Source: Cellulomonas alba (lineage in GTDB: Bacteria; Actinomycetota; Actinomycetes; Actinomycetales; Cellulomonadaceae). Taken from it: a DNA stretch of 64,000 nucleotides. A program made the position numbers and the translations under genes. The stretch is taken from contig NZ_JAUCGQ010000001.1 in the NCBI RefSeq assembly GCF_030362835.1, positions 744,001-808,000 on the forward strand, read 5' to 3'. The notes under the pieces were generated by a model. The model made no database searches. It had not been told where the DNA came from and was given only the letters and a program-made list of their open reading frames with translations. This document shows, piece by piece, positions 37,733 through 46,010 of this stretch (position 1 is its first letter; the number at the start of each line of letters is the position of its first letter).

Positions 37733-38416
37733 TCACGTCGGCGTCACGCCCGCCTTGTAGCCCACGCCGCGGACCGTCACGACGATCTCGGGCTGCTCGG
37801 GGTCGGTCTCGATCTTGCTGCGCAGGCGCTGCACGTGGACGTTGACGAGACGGGTGTCCGCGGCGTGGCGGTAGCCCCAGACCTTCTCGAGCAGGACCTC
37901 ACGCGTGAACACCTGCCACGGCTTGCGCGCGAGCGCGACCAGGAGGTCGAACTCGAGCGGCGTCAGGGAGATCGGCCGGCCCGCACGCGCGACGCGGTGA
38001 CCCGGCACGTCGATCGTCACGTCGCCGATCGACAGGTGCTCCGGCGCGGGCTCGTCGCTGCGGCGCAGCCGGGCGCGGACGCGCGCGACGAGCTCCTTAG
38101 GCTTGAACGGCTTGGAGATGTAGTCGTCGGCGCCGGACTCGAGGCCCAGCACGACGTCCACGGTGTCGCTCTTGGCGGTGAGCATGACGATCGGCACGCC
38201 CGACTCGCCGCGGATCTGCCGGCAGACCTCGTTGCCGTCCTTGCCGGGCAGCATGAGGTCGAGCAGGACGAGGTCCGGCTGGGTGGCCCGGAACGTCGCG
38301 AGCGCCTCGTCACCGTCCTCGCAGAAGACCGGCTCGAAGCCCTCCGAGCGCAGCACGATCCCGATCATCTCGGCCAGCGCGGTGTCGTCGTCGACCACCA
38401 GCACGCGTCCCTTCAT
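37733..38416 (-). CDS. mtrA: Response regulator MtrA
   Basis: A 227-aa OmpR-family regulator that couples cell division and cell-wall remodelling to the chromosome cycle in actinobacteria. The receiver has acidic DDD near residue 9, the phospho-Asp in LVLLDLMLPGKDG, the switch Thr in MLTAKSD, and KPFKPKEL. The C-terminal winged helix has LTPLEFDLLVALARKP, WGYRHAADTRLVNVHVQRLRSKI and VRGVGYKAG. The ATG has a -10-like GAGAAT (38423-38428) 6 bases upstream, suggesting a leaderless mRNA for the mtrAB-lpqB operon. Confidence 0.97.
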   Translation of the reverse strand: MKGRVLVVDDDTALAEMIGIVLRSEGFEPVFCEDGDEALATFRATQPDLVLLDLMLPGKDGNEVCRQIRGESGVPIVMLTAKSDTVDVVLGLESGADDYISKPFKPKELVARVRARLRRSDEPAPEHLSIGDVTIDVPGHRVARAGRPISLTPLEFDLLVALARKPWQVFTREVLLEKVWGYRHAADTRLVNVHVQRLRSKIETDPEQPEIVVTVRGVGYKAGVTPT

Positions 38417-38628
38417 GCGCGCATTCTCGCACCGGGGGACGCCGTGACCTCGACGTTCCGGCCCTCCGGGGCGCTCGCCTGCACAGATCACCCACAAGGT
38501 CCCCCGACGCTCCTGCCACCGTGGCACGATGAGGGCTCGCCGCGGCAGCCGACCGCCGCCGGTCCACGACCGGAGGGCGCGGCGGTCACCCGACAGCCGG
38601 GCGACGACCAGCGAGGAGCCGCGCGCGC

Positions 38629-39837
38629 ATGACGAACCCGCACGACGACGCACCACGCCCCCCGGCGTGGACGGCGCCCGGCGGGTCGGGTCAGCCGACC
38701 GCGGGCTCGTCCGGGGCGCCCGTGCCCGTGCCCGCGCCGCAGCCGGGCAGCGCACCGGTGCCGGCTCCCGTCCCGGGTCAGGCCGCGCCCGGCGCGCCCA
38801 CGGGCTGGCAGTCCGCGCCGGGCTGGCAGACGGCACCCGGCGCGCCCGGACCGGGTGGACCCGGCTGGCAGACCGGCCCGGGGTGGCAGGCACCCGGCTG
38901 GCGGCCGCCGGCGCTCCAGCCGGGCATCGTGCCGCTGCGCCCGCTCGGCCTCGGGGAGATCCTCGACGGCTCGTTCCGCGCGGTGCGCGCCAACCCGCGG
39001 GTCATGTTCGGCGTCGCCGCGCTCGTCGTGACCGTCGGCGTCGTGATCCAGACGGCGCTCGCCTGGTACCTGCGAGGGTTCCTCGAGGAGCAGACCGCCG
39101 GCGTCGCCGACCAGGTGGACCCGACGGGCGAGCTCGGCGCGAGCGACTCGCTCGGCTCGTCGCTGAGCACGCTGCTGACGCTGCCGCTCGTCTCGATCGC
39201 GACCACGGTGCTCACCGGCCTGGTCATCGTCTCGGTGAGCCGGTCGGTGCTCGGGCGCACCGTCTCGATCGGCGAGGTGCTCCGGTCGACCCGCGTGTGG
39301 TGGGTCGTCGGCTTCTCGCTGCTCACGGCGCTGGGCTCCGGCCTGGTCGTCGCGCTCGGCGTGGGGCTCGTCGTCGTGCTCGCGGACTCCGTCGGCGCGG
39401 GTGCGGCGGTCCTGGCAGGGCTGACGCTCGGGCTCGGGCTGGTGGTCGGGTTCGCGTGGTTCTTCGTGCGGACGCTGCTCGTGCCCCCGGCGCTGATGCT
39501 CGAGGGCAAGGGCTTCTGGCGCACCGTGGCGCGCGCGTGGCGGCTCACCCGCGGCAGCTACTGGCGGCTGCTGGGCATCTACTTGCTGTCCGCGATCATC
39601 GTCAGCGTCGTGGTCCAGCTGATCTCGGTGCCCGCGACGGCCGTCGCGCAGTTCCTGCTCGACGGCCAGGCCGACTCGTTCGCCTCGATCGCGGTCGTCG
39701 CGCTCGCGAACATCGTCGCGGACACCCTCGCCACGACGTTCCTCGCCGCGGTCGTCGCGCTGCTGTATATCGACGTGCGCATGCGGCGCGAGGGGCTCGA
39801 CGTCGAGCTCGCGCGGGCGGCGCAGAGCGCGGCGTGA
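38629..39837 (+). CDS. Polytopic membrane protein with Pro-rich N-terminus (Rv3695-like)
   Basis: A 402-aa protein. The first ~105 residues are Pro/Gly/Ala-rich and cytoplasmic-looking, with imperfect repeats of PGWQTAPG. After IVPLRPLGLGEILDGSFRAVRANP come about six membrane helices. The conserved motifs LGLGEILDGSFR and ALMLEGKGFWRTVARAWRLTRGSYWRLLG resemble actinobacterial proteins related to the glycerophosphodiester phosphodiesterase membrane domain. Function is unknown. It is the first gene of the cluster leading to MoxR-DUF58. GGAG lies upstream of the ATG. Its stop overlaps the next gene (GTGA). Confidence 0.75.
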   Translation: MTNPHDDAPRPPAWTAPGGSGQPTAGSSGAPVPVPAPQPGSAPVPAPVPGQAAPGAPTGWQSAPGWQTAPGAPGPGGPGWQTGPGWQAPGWRPPALQPGIVPLRPLGLGEILDGSFRAVRANPRVMFGVAALVVTVGVVIQTALAWYLRGFLEEQTAGVADQVDPTGELGASDSLGSSLSTLLTLPLVSIATTVLTGLVIVSVSRSVLGRTVSIGEVLRSTRVWWVVGFSLLTALGSGLVVALGVGLVVVLADSVGAGAAVLAGLTLGLGLVVGFAWFFVRTLLVPPALMLEGKGFWRTVARAWRLTRGSYWRLLGIYLLSAIIVSVVVQLISVPATAVAQFLLDGQADSFASIAVVALANIVADTLATTFLAAVVALLYIDVRMRREGLDVELARAAQSAA

Positions 39838-40481
39838 CGCTCGCCCTCGGTCGGGTGCCCGTCCAGCCCGACGCACCGACGGCTCGCCGGTGGGCACAGC
39901 AGGAGCTGACCGATCCCGTCTACCACCGGGGGCGCTCGCTGCTCGAGCGGATCGTCGACTGGATCGCGCAGCAGCTCTCCGGGCTGCACACCGCCGGGCT
40001 GCCCGCACCGGCGGCGGTGCTGGTCGTGGTGGCGGTGCTGGCCGTGATCGCGGCCGTCGCGTTCTGGGTCGCGGGTCCCGTCCGGCGGAACCACCGGTCG
40101 CCCCGCACGCGCGGGGTGCTGGCGCACGACGACCGCCGGTCGGCAGCCCGGATGCGCGCGGACGCGGATGCTGCGGCGGCCCGCGGCGACTGGTCGACCG
40201 CCGTCGTCGAGCGGTTCCGCGCGATCGTGCGCTCGCTCGAGGAGCGTGCGGTGCTCGACGAGCTGCCCGGTCGCACCGCGCACGAGGCCGCGGGCGAGGC
40301 CGGTGGGCGCCTGCCGACGGTGTCGGCCGAGCTGTCCCGGGCCGCCCAGCTGTTCGACGACGTCGCGTACGGCGACGCGCACCCGTCCGCCGGGGACGAC
40401 GCCGCGCTGCGGGACGTGGATCGCCGCGTCGCGGCCGCACGGCGCGAGTCGCGGCCCTCGCTCGCGGGTGCGACCCGATGA
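39834..40481 (+). CDS. DUF4129 domain-containing membrane protein
   Basis: A 215-aa protein with one membrane helix (AAVLVVVAVLAVIAAVAFWVA) and a C-terminal cytoplasmic DUF4129 domain: DWSTAVVERFRAIVRSLEERAVLDELPGRTAHEAA and AAQLFDDVAYGDAHPS. DUF4129 domains often follow transglutaminase domains or sit beside MoxR/DUF58 genes. The GTG start overlaps the previous stop, and its own stop overlaps the DUF4350 gene (ATGA). All five genes here are coupled in this way or nearly so. Confidence 0.8.
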   Translation: MTLALGRVPVQPDAPTARRWAQQELTDPVYHRGRSLLERIVDWIAQQLSGLHTAGLPAPAAVLVVVAVLAVIAAVAFWVAGPVRRNHRSPRTRGVLAHDDRRSAARMRADADAAAARGDWSTAVVERFRAIVRSLEERAVLDELPGRTAHEAAGEAGGRLPTVSAELSRAAQLFDDVAYGDAHPSAGDDAALRDVDRRVAAARRESRPSLAGATR

Positions 40482-41683
40482 GCACGCCCGTCCTGACCCG
40501 CAGCGCACCCGTCGTCGGCGACGGGACGACCGCACGCACCCGTGCCGCGGGCCGGTGGCGCCGGTGGCGGGTGCTCCTCGCGATCGTCGTCGGGCTCGTG
40601 CTGGTCGCGCTGCTCGCGGCGCTGCCCGAGCCGCGGACGTCGTCGGTCCGCCTCGCCCCCGACAACCCGGCGCCCGACGGTGCGCGCGCCGCCGCGCAGA
40701 TCCTCGGCCGCCAGGGCGTGCACGTGCACTACGTGCGCAGGATCGCCGACGTGCGCGCCGCTGCGCACCCGGGCACGACGCTCCTCGTCGCGAGCGACCG
40801 GCTCCTCGACGAGGACCAGGTCGACGCCCTGGCCGCGACCGGGGCGGACCTCGCGCTCGTGGACGCCGGCTGGGCGCTCGAGCGGCTCACGGACCAGCTC
40901 CGCGCGCTGGGCGCGTCGGCCTCGTCGGACGTGGAGGCGCGCGACGCCGCGTGCGACGACCCCGACGCGCGAGCCGCGGGGACGATCACCGCGGCGGGGG
41001 CGGTCGAGGCGCTCGGCCCCGGCGCGGTCGTCTGCTTCCCCGGCAGCGGCGCGGTCTCGCGCTCGGGTGCGTACGCCGTCGTGGCGGGCAGCCCGCGCAT
41101 CGCGGCGCTCTCCGACGCCGCGCCCCTCGAGAACGCCGGCCTCGCGGACGAGGGCAACGCGGCGCTCGTGCTGCGGATGCTCGGCCGGCACCGCGACCTC
41201 GTCTGGTACGTCCCGTCCGTCGACGACACGAGCGGCGCGTCGGACGCGAGCACCGGGCCGAGCCTCGTCGACCTCGTGCCGCGCACCGTGCCGCTCGTGG
41301 GGCTCGCGCTGCTGCTCGTGCTGGCGGTCGCGGCGCTCTGGCGCGGACGGCGGCTCGGCAGGCTCGTGCTCGAGCCCCTGCCCGTCGTCGTCCGCTCGGG
41401 CGAGGCGACGCGCGGCCGCGGGCGGCTCTACCGCCGGGCGCGCGCGCACGGGCACGCCGGGGCGGCGCTGCGCGCGGGGACGGCCACGCGGTGCGCGGCG
41501 CGGCTCGGCCTGCCGCGCTCCGCGGAACCGGCCGCCGTCGTCGCCGCCGTCGCGCGTGCCACCGGACGCGAGCCAGGCACCGTCGCGCACCTGCTGTACG
41601 GACCACCACCCACCGACGACAGCGCCCTGACCCGGCTGGCCCGGGACCTGGACGACCTGGAGAGCGAGGTTCAGCACCCGTGA
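40478..41683 (+). CDS. DUF4350 domain-containing membrane protein
   Basis: A 401-aa protein with a membrane helix near residue 35 (VLLAIVVGLVLVALLAAL) and another near 275 (TVPLVGLALLLVLAVAALW). The extracytoplasmic DUF4350 domain between them has DNPAPDGARAAAQILGRQGVHVHYVR and TTLLVASDRLLDEDQVDALA. A basic cytoplasmic tail follows. DUF4350 is typical of MoxR-associated operons; its biochemical role is not known. ATGA overlap at the start and GTGA at the end. Confidence 0.8.
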   Translation: MSTPVLTRSAPVVGDGTTARTRAAGRWRRWRVLLAIVVGLVLVALLAALPEPRTSSVRLAPDNPAPDGARAAAQILGRQGVHVHYVRRIADVRAAAHPGTTLLVASDRLLDEDQVDALAATGADLALVDAGWALERLTDQLRALGASASSDVEARDAACDDPDARAAGTITAAGAVEALGPGAVVCFPGSGAVSRSGAYAVVAGSPRIAALSDAAPLENAGLADEGNAALVLRMLGRHRDLVWYVPSVDDTSGASDASTGPSLVDLVPRTVPLVGLALLLVLAVAALWRGRRLGRLVLEPLPVVVRSGEATRGRGRLYRRARAHGHAGAALRAGTATRCAARLGLPRSAEPAAVVAAVARATGREPGTVAHLLYGPPPTDDSALTRLARDLDDLESEVQHP

Positions 41684-42783
41684 GCGAACAGACCCCGAAC
41701 GGGCCCGCGCCGGTGGCGGCCGCACCGCCGACGCCGCAGTCACCCGTCCCGGCGACGGCGCCGGCTGCCGCGCCCGTCGCCGCGCCAGCCGCGGCGACCG
41801 TGTCGCCCCCCACGATGCCCGCGGCCGAGCCGGCGTCGGACGTCCGCGACGCGCTCGCCCGGCTGCGCGGCGAGGTCGGCAAGGCCGTCGTGGGGCAGGA
41901 CGCCGCGGTGAGCGGGCTCGTGATCGCGCTGCTCTGCCGCGGGCACGTGCTGCTCGAGGGCGTGCCGGGCGTCGCCAAGACGCTGCTGGTCCGCACGCTG
42001 TCCGCCGCGCTGTCGCTCGACACCAAGCGCGTGCAGTTCACGCCCGACCTGATGCCCGGCGACGTCACCGGCTCGCTCGTGTACGACGCCCGGACGGCGC
42101 AGTTCTCGTTCCGGGAGGGGCCCGTGTTCACCAACCTGCTGCTCGCGGACGAGATCAACCGGACGCCGCCGAAGACGCAGGCGTCGCTGCTCGAGGCGAT
42201 GGAGGAGCGGCAGGTGACGGTCGACGGGACGCCCCGGCCGCTGCCCGATCCGTTCGTCGTGGTCGCGACCCAGAACCCGGTCGAGTACGAGGGCACGTAC
42301 CCGCTCCCCGAGGCGCAGCTCGACCGGTTCCTGCTCAAGCTGACGCTGCCGCTGCCGGAGCGCGCGGACGAGGTGGAGGTGCTGGCGCGGCACGCCGCCG
42401 GCTTCGACCCGCGCGACCTCCGCGGGGCGGGCGTGCGGCCCGTCGCGGACGCCGCCGCGCTGGCCCGTGCACGGGCCGAGGTGGCGCGCGTCCAGGTCGC
42501 GCGCGAGGTGCTCGGCTACGCCGTCGACGTCTGCCGCGCGACGCGCCAGTCGCCGTCGCTCGCCCTCGGCGTCTCGCCGCGCGGCGCGACCGCGCTGCTC
42601 GCGACGTCGCGAGCGTGGGCATGGCTCTCGGGCCGCACGTACGTGACGCCGGACGACGTCAAGGCGCTCGCGCACCCGACGCTGCGCCACCGTGTGCAGC
42701 TGCGCGCCGAGGCCGAGCTCGAGGGCGTCACCGCCGAGTCCGTGCTCGACAGCGTGCTGGCGTCCGTGCCGGTGCCGCGCTGA
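41680..42783 (+). CDS. moxR: MoxR family AAA+ ATPase
   Basis: A 367-aa AAA+ ATPase of the MoxR family. The first ~50 residues are Pro/Ala-rich and disordered-looking. Walker A is LLEGVPGVAKTLLVR, Walker B with sensor residues is LLLADEINRTPPKTQASLLEAMEE, sensor 1 is VVATQNPVEYEGTYPLPEAQLDRF, and the C-terminal lid follows. MoxR ATPases act with vWA-type partners (here the DUF58 protein encoded next) as metal-insertion or folding chaperones. GTGA overlap with DUF4350; DUF58 starts 1 base after its stop. Confidence 0.93.
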   Translation: MSEQTPNGPAPVAAAPPTPQSPVPATAPAAAPVAAPAAATVSPPTMPAAEPASDVRDALARLRGEVGKAVVGQDAAVSGLVIALLCRGHVLLEGVPGVAKTLLVRTLSAALSLDTKRVQFTPDLMPGDVTGSLVYDARTAQFSFREGPVFTNLLLADEINRTPPKTQASLLEAMEERQVTVDGTPRPLPDPFVVVATQNPVEYEGTYPLPEAQLDRFLLKLTLPLPERADEVEVLARHAAGFDPRDLRGAGVRPVADAAALARARAEVARVQVAREVLGYAVDVCRATRQSPSLALGVSPRGATALLATSRAWAWLSGRTYVTPDDVKALAHPTLRHRVQLRAEAELEGVTAESVLDSVLASVPVPR

Positions 42784-42784
42784 C

Positions 42785-44077
42785 GTGGCGCTGACCTGGC
42801 GGGCCGTCGCGCTCGCCGCGCTCGCGGTCCCGCTGGTGCTGCTCGTGCCCGCCACCGGGACCGTGCTGCTGTGGGCGCTGCTCGTCGTGCTCGCGTGCAT
42901 CCTCGACGCGGCGCTCGCGGCGTCCCCGCGCCGGGTCGCGATCGAGCGCGCCGTCCCGGCATCGGTGCGGCTGACGGAGCGCGCGACGTCGACTCTGACG
43001 CTCACGAACGTCGGACGGCGTCACCTGCGCGGTCTCGTCCGCGACGCGTGGCCGCCGTCGGCGGGCGCCGGTCCGTCGCGTCAGCCGGTCGACCTGCCGC
43101 CGGCCGAGGCGCGGCGCCTGACGACGACGCTCGTGCCGACGCGTCGGGGTGACCGCGTCGCCGACCGCGTGACGATCCGGACGGTCGGCCCGCTGCGCCT
43201 CGCCGGCCGGCAGGCGTCGATCGACGTGCCCGGGCGGCTGCGCGTGCTGCCGGAGTTCGCGTCCCGCCGGCACCTGCCGAGCCGCCTCGCGCGCCTGCGC
43301 GAGCTCGACGGCCGCGCCGCCGTGCAGGTGCGCGGCCCGGGCACCGAGTTCGACTCGCTGCGCGAGTACGTCGTCGGCGACGACGTCCGAGCGATCGACT
43401 GGCGCGCCACCGCGCGCCGCGGCGACGTCGTCGTCCGCACGTGGCGGCCCGAGCGCGACCGGCGCGTGTTCGTCGTGGTCGACGCGGGGCGCACGTCGGC
43501 GGTCCGGGTGCTCGACGCGCCGCGGCTCGACGCGTCCATCGAGGCCGCCCTGCTGCTCGCGGCGCTCGCCAGCCGCGCGGGCGACCGGGTCGAGCTGCTC
43601 GCGTACGACCGGCGCGTGCGCGCGCGCGTCGCGGGGACGGGCGCCCCGCGACTGATGTCGGGGCTCGCCGACGCGCTCGCGACCGTCGATGCCGAGCTCG
43701 TAGAAACCGACTGGTCCGGCGTCGTCGCGCAGGTGCAGGAGCGGCTCAGCCAGCGCGCGCTCGTCGTGCTGCTCACGGCACTCGACCCGGCCGCGGTCGA
43801 GCAGGGTCTGCTCGGCGTCGTCGGCCAGCTGACGGCGCGCCACCAGGTGGTGCTCGCGTCCGTCGCCGACCCCGAGGTGGCGGAGCTCCGGGCTGCTCGG
43901 GACGACGCGGCCGCCGTGTTCGACGCCGCCGCCGCCGAGCGCGTCGGCCTCGAGCGCCAGGCGGTCGCGACGCGCCTGCGCCAGCGCGGCGTCGAGGTGC
44001 TCGAGGCGCTTCCCGACGAGCTCGCGCCGCGCCTCGCGGACACCTATCTCGCGCTCAAGGCCGCGGGCCGGCTCTGA
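42785..44077 (+). CDS. DUF58 domain-containing protein (vWA-like partner of MoxR)
   Basis: A 430-aa protein with two N-terminal membrane helices (ALAALAVPLVLLVPATGTVLLWALLVVLACILDAALA), a beta-rich region, and the DUF58 signature GTEFDSLREYVVGDDVRAIDWRATARRGDVVVRTW. The following vWA-like fold has VFVVVDAGRTS where a MIDAS DxSxS would sit; one Ser is replaced by Gly-Arg, so metal binding may be altered. It starts 1 base after moxR, and adjacency of MoxR and DUF58 is a well-known pairing. GTG start chosen for that spacing. Confidence 0.9.
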   Translation: MALTWRAVALAALAVPLVLLVPATGTVLLWALLVVLACILDAALAASPRRVAIERAVPASVRLTERATSTLTLTNVGRRHLRGLVRDAWPPSAGAGPSRQPVDLPPAEARRLTTTLVPTRRGDRVADRVTIRTVGPLRLAGRQASIDVPGRLRVLPEFASRRHLPSRLARLRELDGRAAVQVRGPGTEFDSLREYVVGDDVRAIDWRATARRGDVVVRTWRPERDRRVFVVVDAGRTSAVRVLDAPRLDASIEAALLLAALASRAGDRVELLAYDRRVRARVAGTGAPRLMSGLADALATVDAELVETDWSGVVAQVQERLSQRALVVLLTALDPAAVEQGLLGVVGQLTARHQVVLASVADPEVAELRAARDDAAAVFDAAAAERVGLERQAVATRLRQRGVEVLEALPDELAPRLADTYLALKAAGRL

Positions 44078-44132
44078 GACCTCAGCCCCCGACGGACTGA
44101 AGCGCGGCCCGCGGCGCGCCGATCTCTCGGAC

Positions 44133-44804
44133 GTGGTGCTCGCCTCCGCGCTCGTCGTGCTGCTCGCCGTCGCAGGCGTGGCGAGCAGCCGATGGGTGCT
44201 GCGCCGGTACGACGCGCTCGGGCGGCGGCGTCCCTTCCCGACGATCACCGTGGCGGTCGCGCTCGGTCTCGCCGTGGCGTGCGCGGTGCCGCTCTGGCTC
44301 CACGACCGGCTCGAGCACCGGCTCTCCGCGGTGGCGGGCGGCCTCGTCGGGGCGCCGGTGACCGTGCACTGCCAGACCCCGAGCGAGACGTTCGTCCATG
44401 CCGGTGGCGAGCTCGGCTACGTGCGGTGGGACGCCACGGGCGTGCCGGAGCACTCGACCGTGCTCGCGTACGACGCGTGCCGTGACCTGCGCAGGTGGCT
44501 CGGGTCCGACAAGCGGCGTGCCTCGCTCGACGAGGTCGTCGCCGTGCACGTCCTGACGCACGAGTCGATGCACATGGCGGGGCTCCTCGACGAGTCCCGG
44601 GCGGAGTGCGCCGCCGTCCAGCGCGACGCCCGCACCGCGATGGCGCTGGGGGCGACGCGCGACGAGGCGGTGGCGCTCGCGCGGCAGTACTGGACGCAGG
44701 CGTACCCGCGGATGCCGGACGGCTACCGCTCGGGCTGCGGCGCCGGCGGCGAGCACGACGAGCACCTGCCGCTCGCCCCGTGGGATGTCGGCGGCGGGCC
44801 CTAG
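44133..44804 (+). CDS. Putative membrane-anchored zinc metalloprotease-like protein (HExxHxxGxxD)
   Basis: A 223-aa protein. Two N-terminal membrane helices (VLASALVVLLAVAGVAS and TITVAVALGLAVACAVPLWL) are followed by a soluble domain likely outside the cytoplasm. Residues 143-153 read HESMHMAGLLD, which fits the zincin signature HExxHxxGxxD; a further ESRAEC provides Glu158. Cys80, Cys116, Cys159 and a Cys near the C-terminus could form disulfides. The protease function is inferred from the motif only. It starts 55 bases after the DUF58 gene and ends 9 bases before the next gene; the GTG start is provisional. Confidence 0.6.
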   Translation: MVLASALVVLLAVAGVASSRWVLRRYDALGRRRPFPTITVAVALGLAVACAVPLWLHDRLEHRLSAVAGGLVGAPVTVHCQTPSETFVHAGGELGYVRWDATGVPEHSTVLAYDACRDLRRWLGSDKRRASLDEVVAVHVLTHESMHMAGLLDESRAECAAVQRDARTAMALGATRDEAVALARQYWTQAYPRMPDGYRSGCGAGGEHDEHLPLAPWDVGGGP

Positions 44805-44813
44805 GGTCGTGCC

Positions 44814-45986
44814 GTGCCCGACGGACCGCTGACCACGGCCGCGCTCAACCGCGCGCTGCTCGCCCGCCAGCACCTCCTCGAGCGCTCCGACGCCCCGGCC
44901 CTGTCGATGGTCGACGAGCTCGTCGGCCTGCAGGCGCAGAACGGATGGTCGCCCTACGTCGGGCTGTGGAGCCGCCTCGCCGGGTTCCGGCACGCCGAGC
45001 TCGCGGACGCTCTCGTCGCCCGACAGGTCGCGCGCATCGTCGTGGTGCGCGGCACGATCCACCTCGTCACCGCCGCGGACGCCGTGCTGCTCCCCGCGCT
45101 GTGCCGGCCCCTGCTCGCGCGCGACCTGCTGGTCAACCAGGCGCACGCCGCCCACCTGCGGCGCGTCGACGTCCCCGCGGTCACGGCGGCCGCGCGGACG
45201 CTCGTCGAGGAGCAGCCCCGCGCGACCACCGAGCTCGGTCGGCTGCTGGCGGAACGCTTCCCCGACGTCCCGCCCGGCTCCCTGGCCCATGCGGCCCGCG
45301 GCACGTTGCCGCTGGTCCAGGTGCCCCCGCGCGGCGTCTGGGGCAGGTCCGGCGCGCCGACGCTCACCACGGCATGGTCGTGGCTCGGGCTCGCGCCGGT
45401 GGACCTCTCCGAGCCCGACGCCTGGGCCGACGCGATGGGCCGCGTGGTTCTGCGGTACCTCGCGGCGTTCGGGCCGGCGAGCGTCGCGGACGTGCAGACG
45501 TGGTCGGGGCTGACCGGCCTGCGGCCGGTGGTCGACCGGCTCGGCGACGCGGTGGTCCGCCTGCCGGGGCCGCCCGCCAGCCCGGGCGGCCGTCCGCGCG
45601 AGCTGCTCGACGTGCCCGGCGGACTCCTGCCGGACGCGGACGTCCCCGCGCCGGTGCGCTTCCTGCCGGACTACGACAACCTGTTCCTCTCGCACGCCGA
45701 CCGCCGCCGCATCGTCGACGACGAGCACCGCAAGGCGCTCACGCGGGCCAACGGCGTCATCCCCGCGACCGTCCTGATCGACGGACGCATCAGGGCGACG
45801 TGGCGCGTCGACCGCGAGCCGCTCGACCCGCCCCGCACCCGTAACGGGCGATCGCTGGCGACCCTGCACGTCGAGCCGTTCACGGCTGTCGACGGCGCGA
45901 CCCGCCGCGCGCTCGTGGCGGAGGGTGAGGTGTTCGTGCGGTTCATGGCCGACGACGCGGCAGAGCACCGCGTGCTCGTCGGCTGA
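44814..45986 (+). CDS. AlkZ-like winged-helix DNA glycosylase homologue (HTH_42), QxQ motif
   Basis: A 390-aa protein of the same HTH_42 family as the gene at 31127-32389 but of a different subfamily. The catalytic position reads ELVGLQAQNGWSPYVGLWSRL, that is QxQ, the pattern of AlkZ-like glycosylases, several of which give self-resistance to DNA-alkylating natural products. Later motifs are RIVVVRGTIHLVTAADA, RYLAAFGPASVADVQTWSGL and FLPDYDNLFLSHADR. GTG start with -10 TAGGGT (44802-44807) 6 bases upstream. No natural-product genes are nearby, so a general repair role is as likely. Confidence 0.8.
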   Translation: MPDGPLTTAALNRALLARQHLLERSDAPALSMVDELVGLQAQNGWSPYVGLWSRLAGFRHAELADALVARQVARIVVVRGTIHLVTAADAVLLPALCRPLLARDLLVNQAHAAHLRRVDVPAVTAAARTLVEEQPRATTELGRLLAERFPDVPPGSLAHAARGTLPLVQVPPRGVWGRSGAPTLTTAWSWLGLAPVDLSEPDAWADAMGRVVLRYLAAFGPASVADVQTWSGLTGLRPVVDRLGDAVVRLPGPPASPGGRPRELLDVPGGLLPDADVPAPVRFLPDYDNLFLSHADRRRIVDDEHRKALTRANGVIPATVLIDGRIRATWRVDREPLDPPRTRNGRSLATLHVEPFTAVDGATRRALVAEGEVFVRFMADDAAEHRVLVG

Positions 45987-46010
45987 GGCGCGCCGCCGCG
46001 CGCGTCAGCC
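45981..46010. terminator. Bidirectional hairpin covering both convergent stop codons
   Basis: GGCTGA (45981-45986) pairs with TCAGCC (46005-46010). After one G/G mismatch, 5 more pairs (GCGCG/CGCGC) close a 6-base loop. The outer arms contain the stop codons of the AlkZ-like gene and of the SpoIIM gene. Confidence 0.6.
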
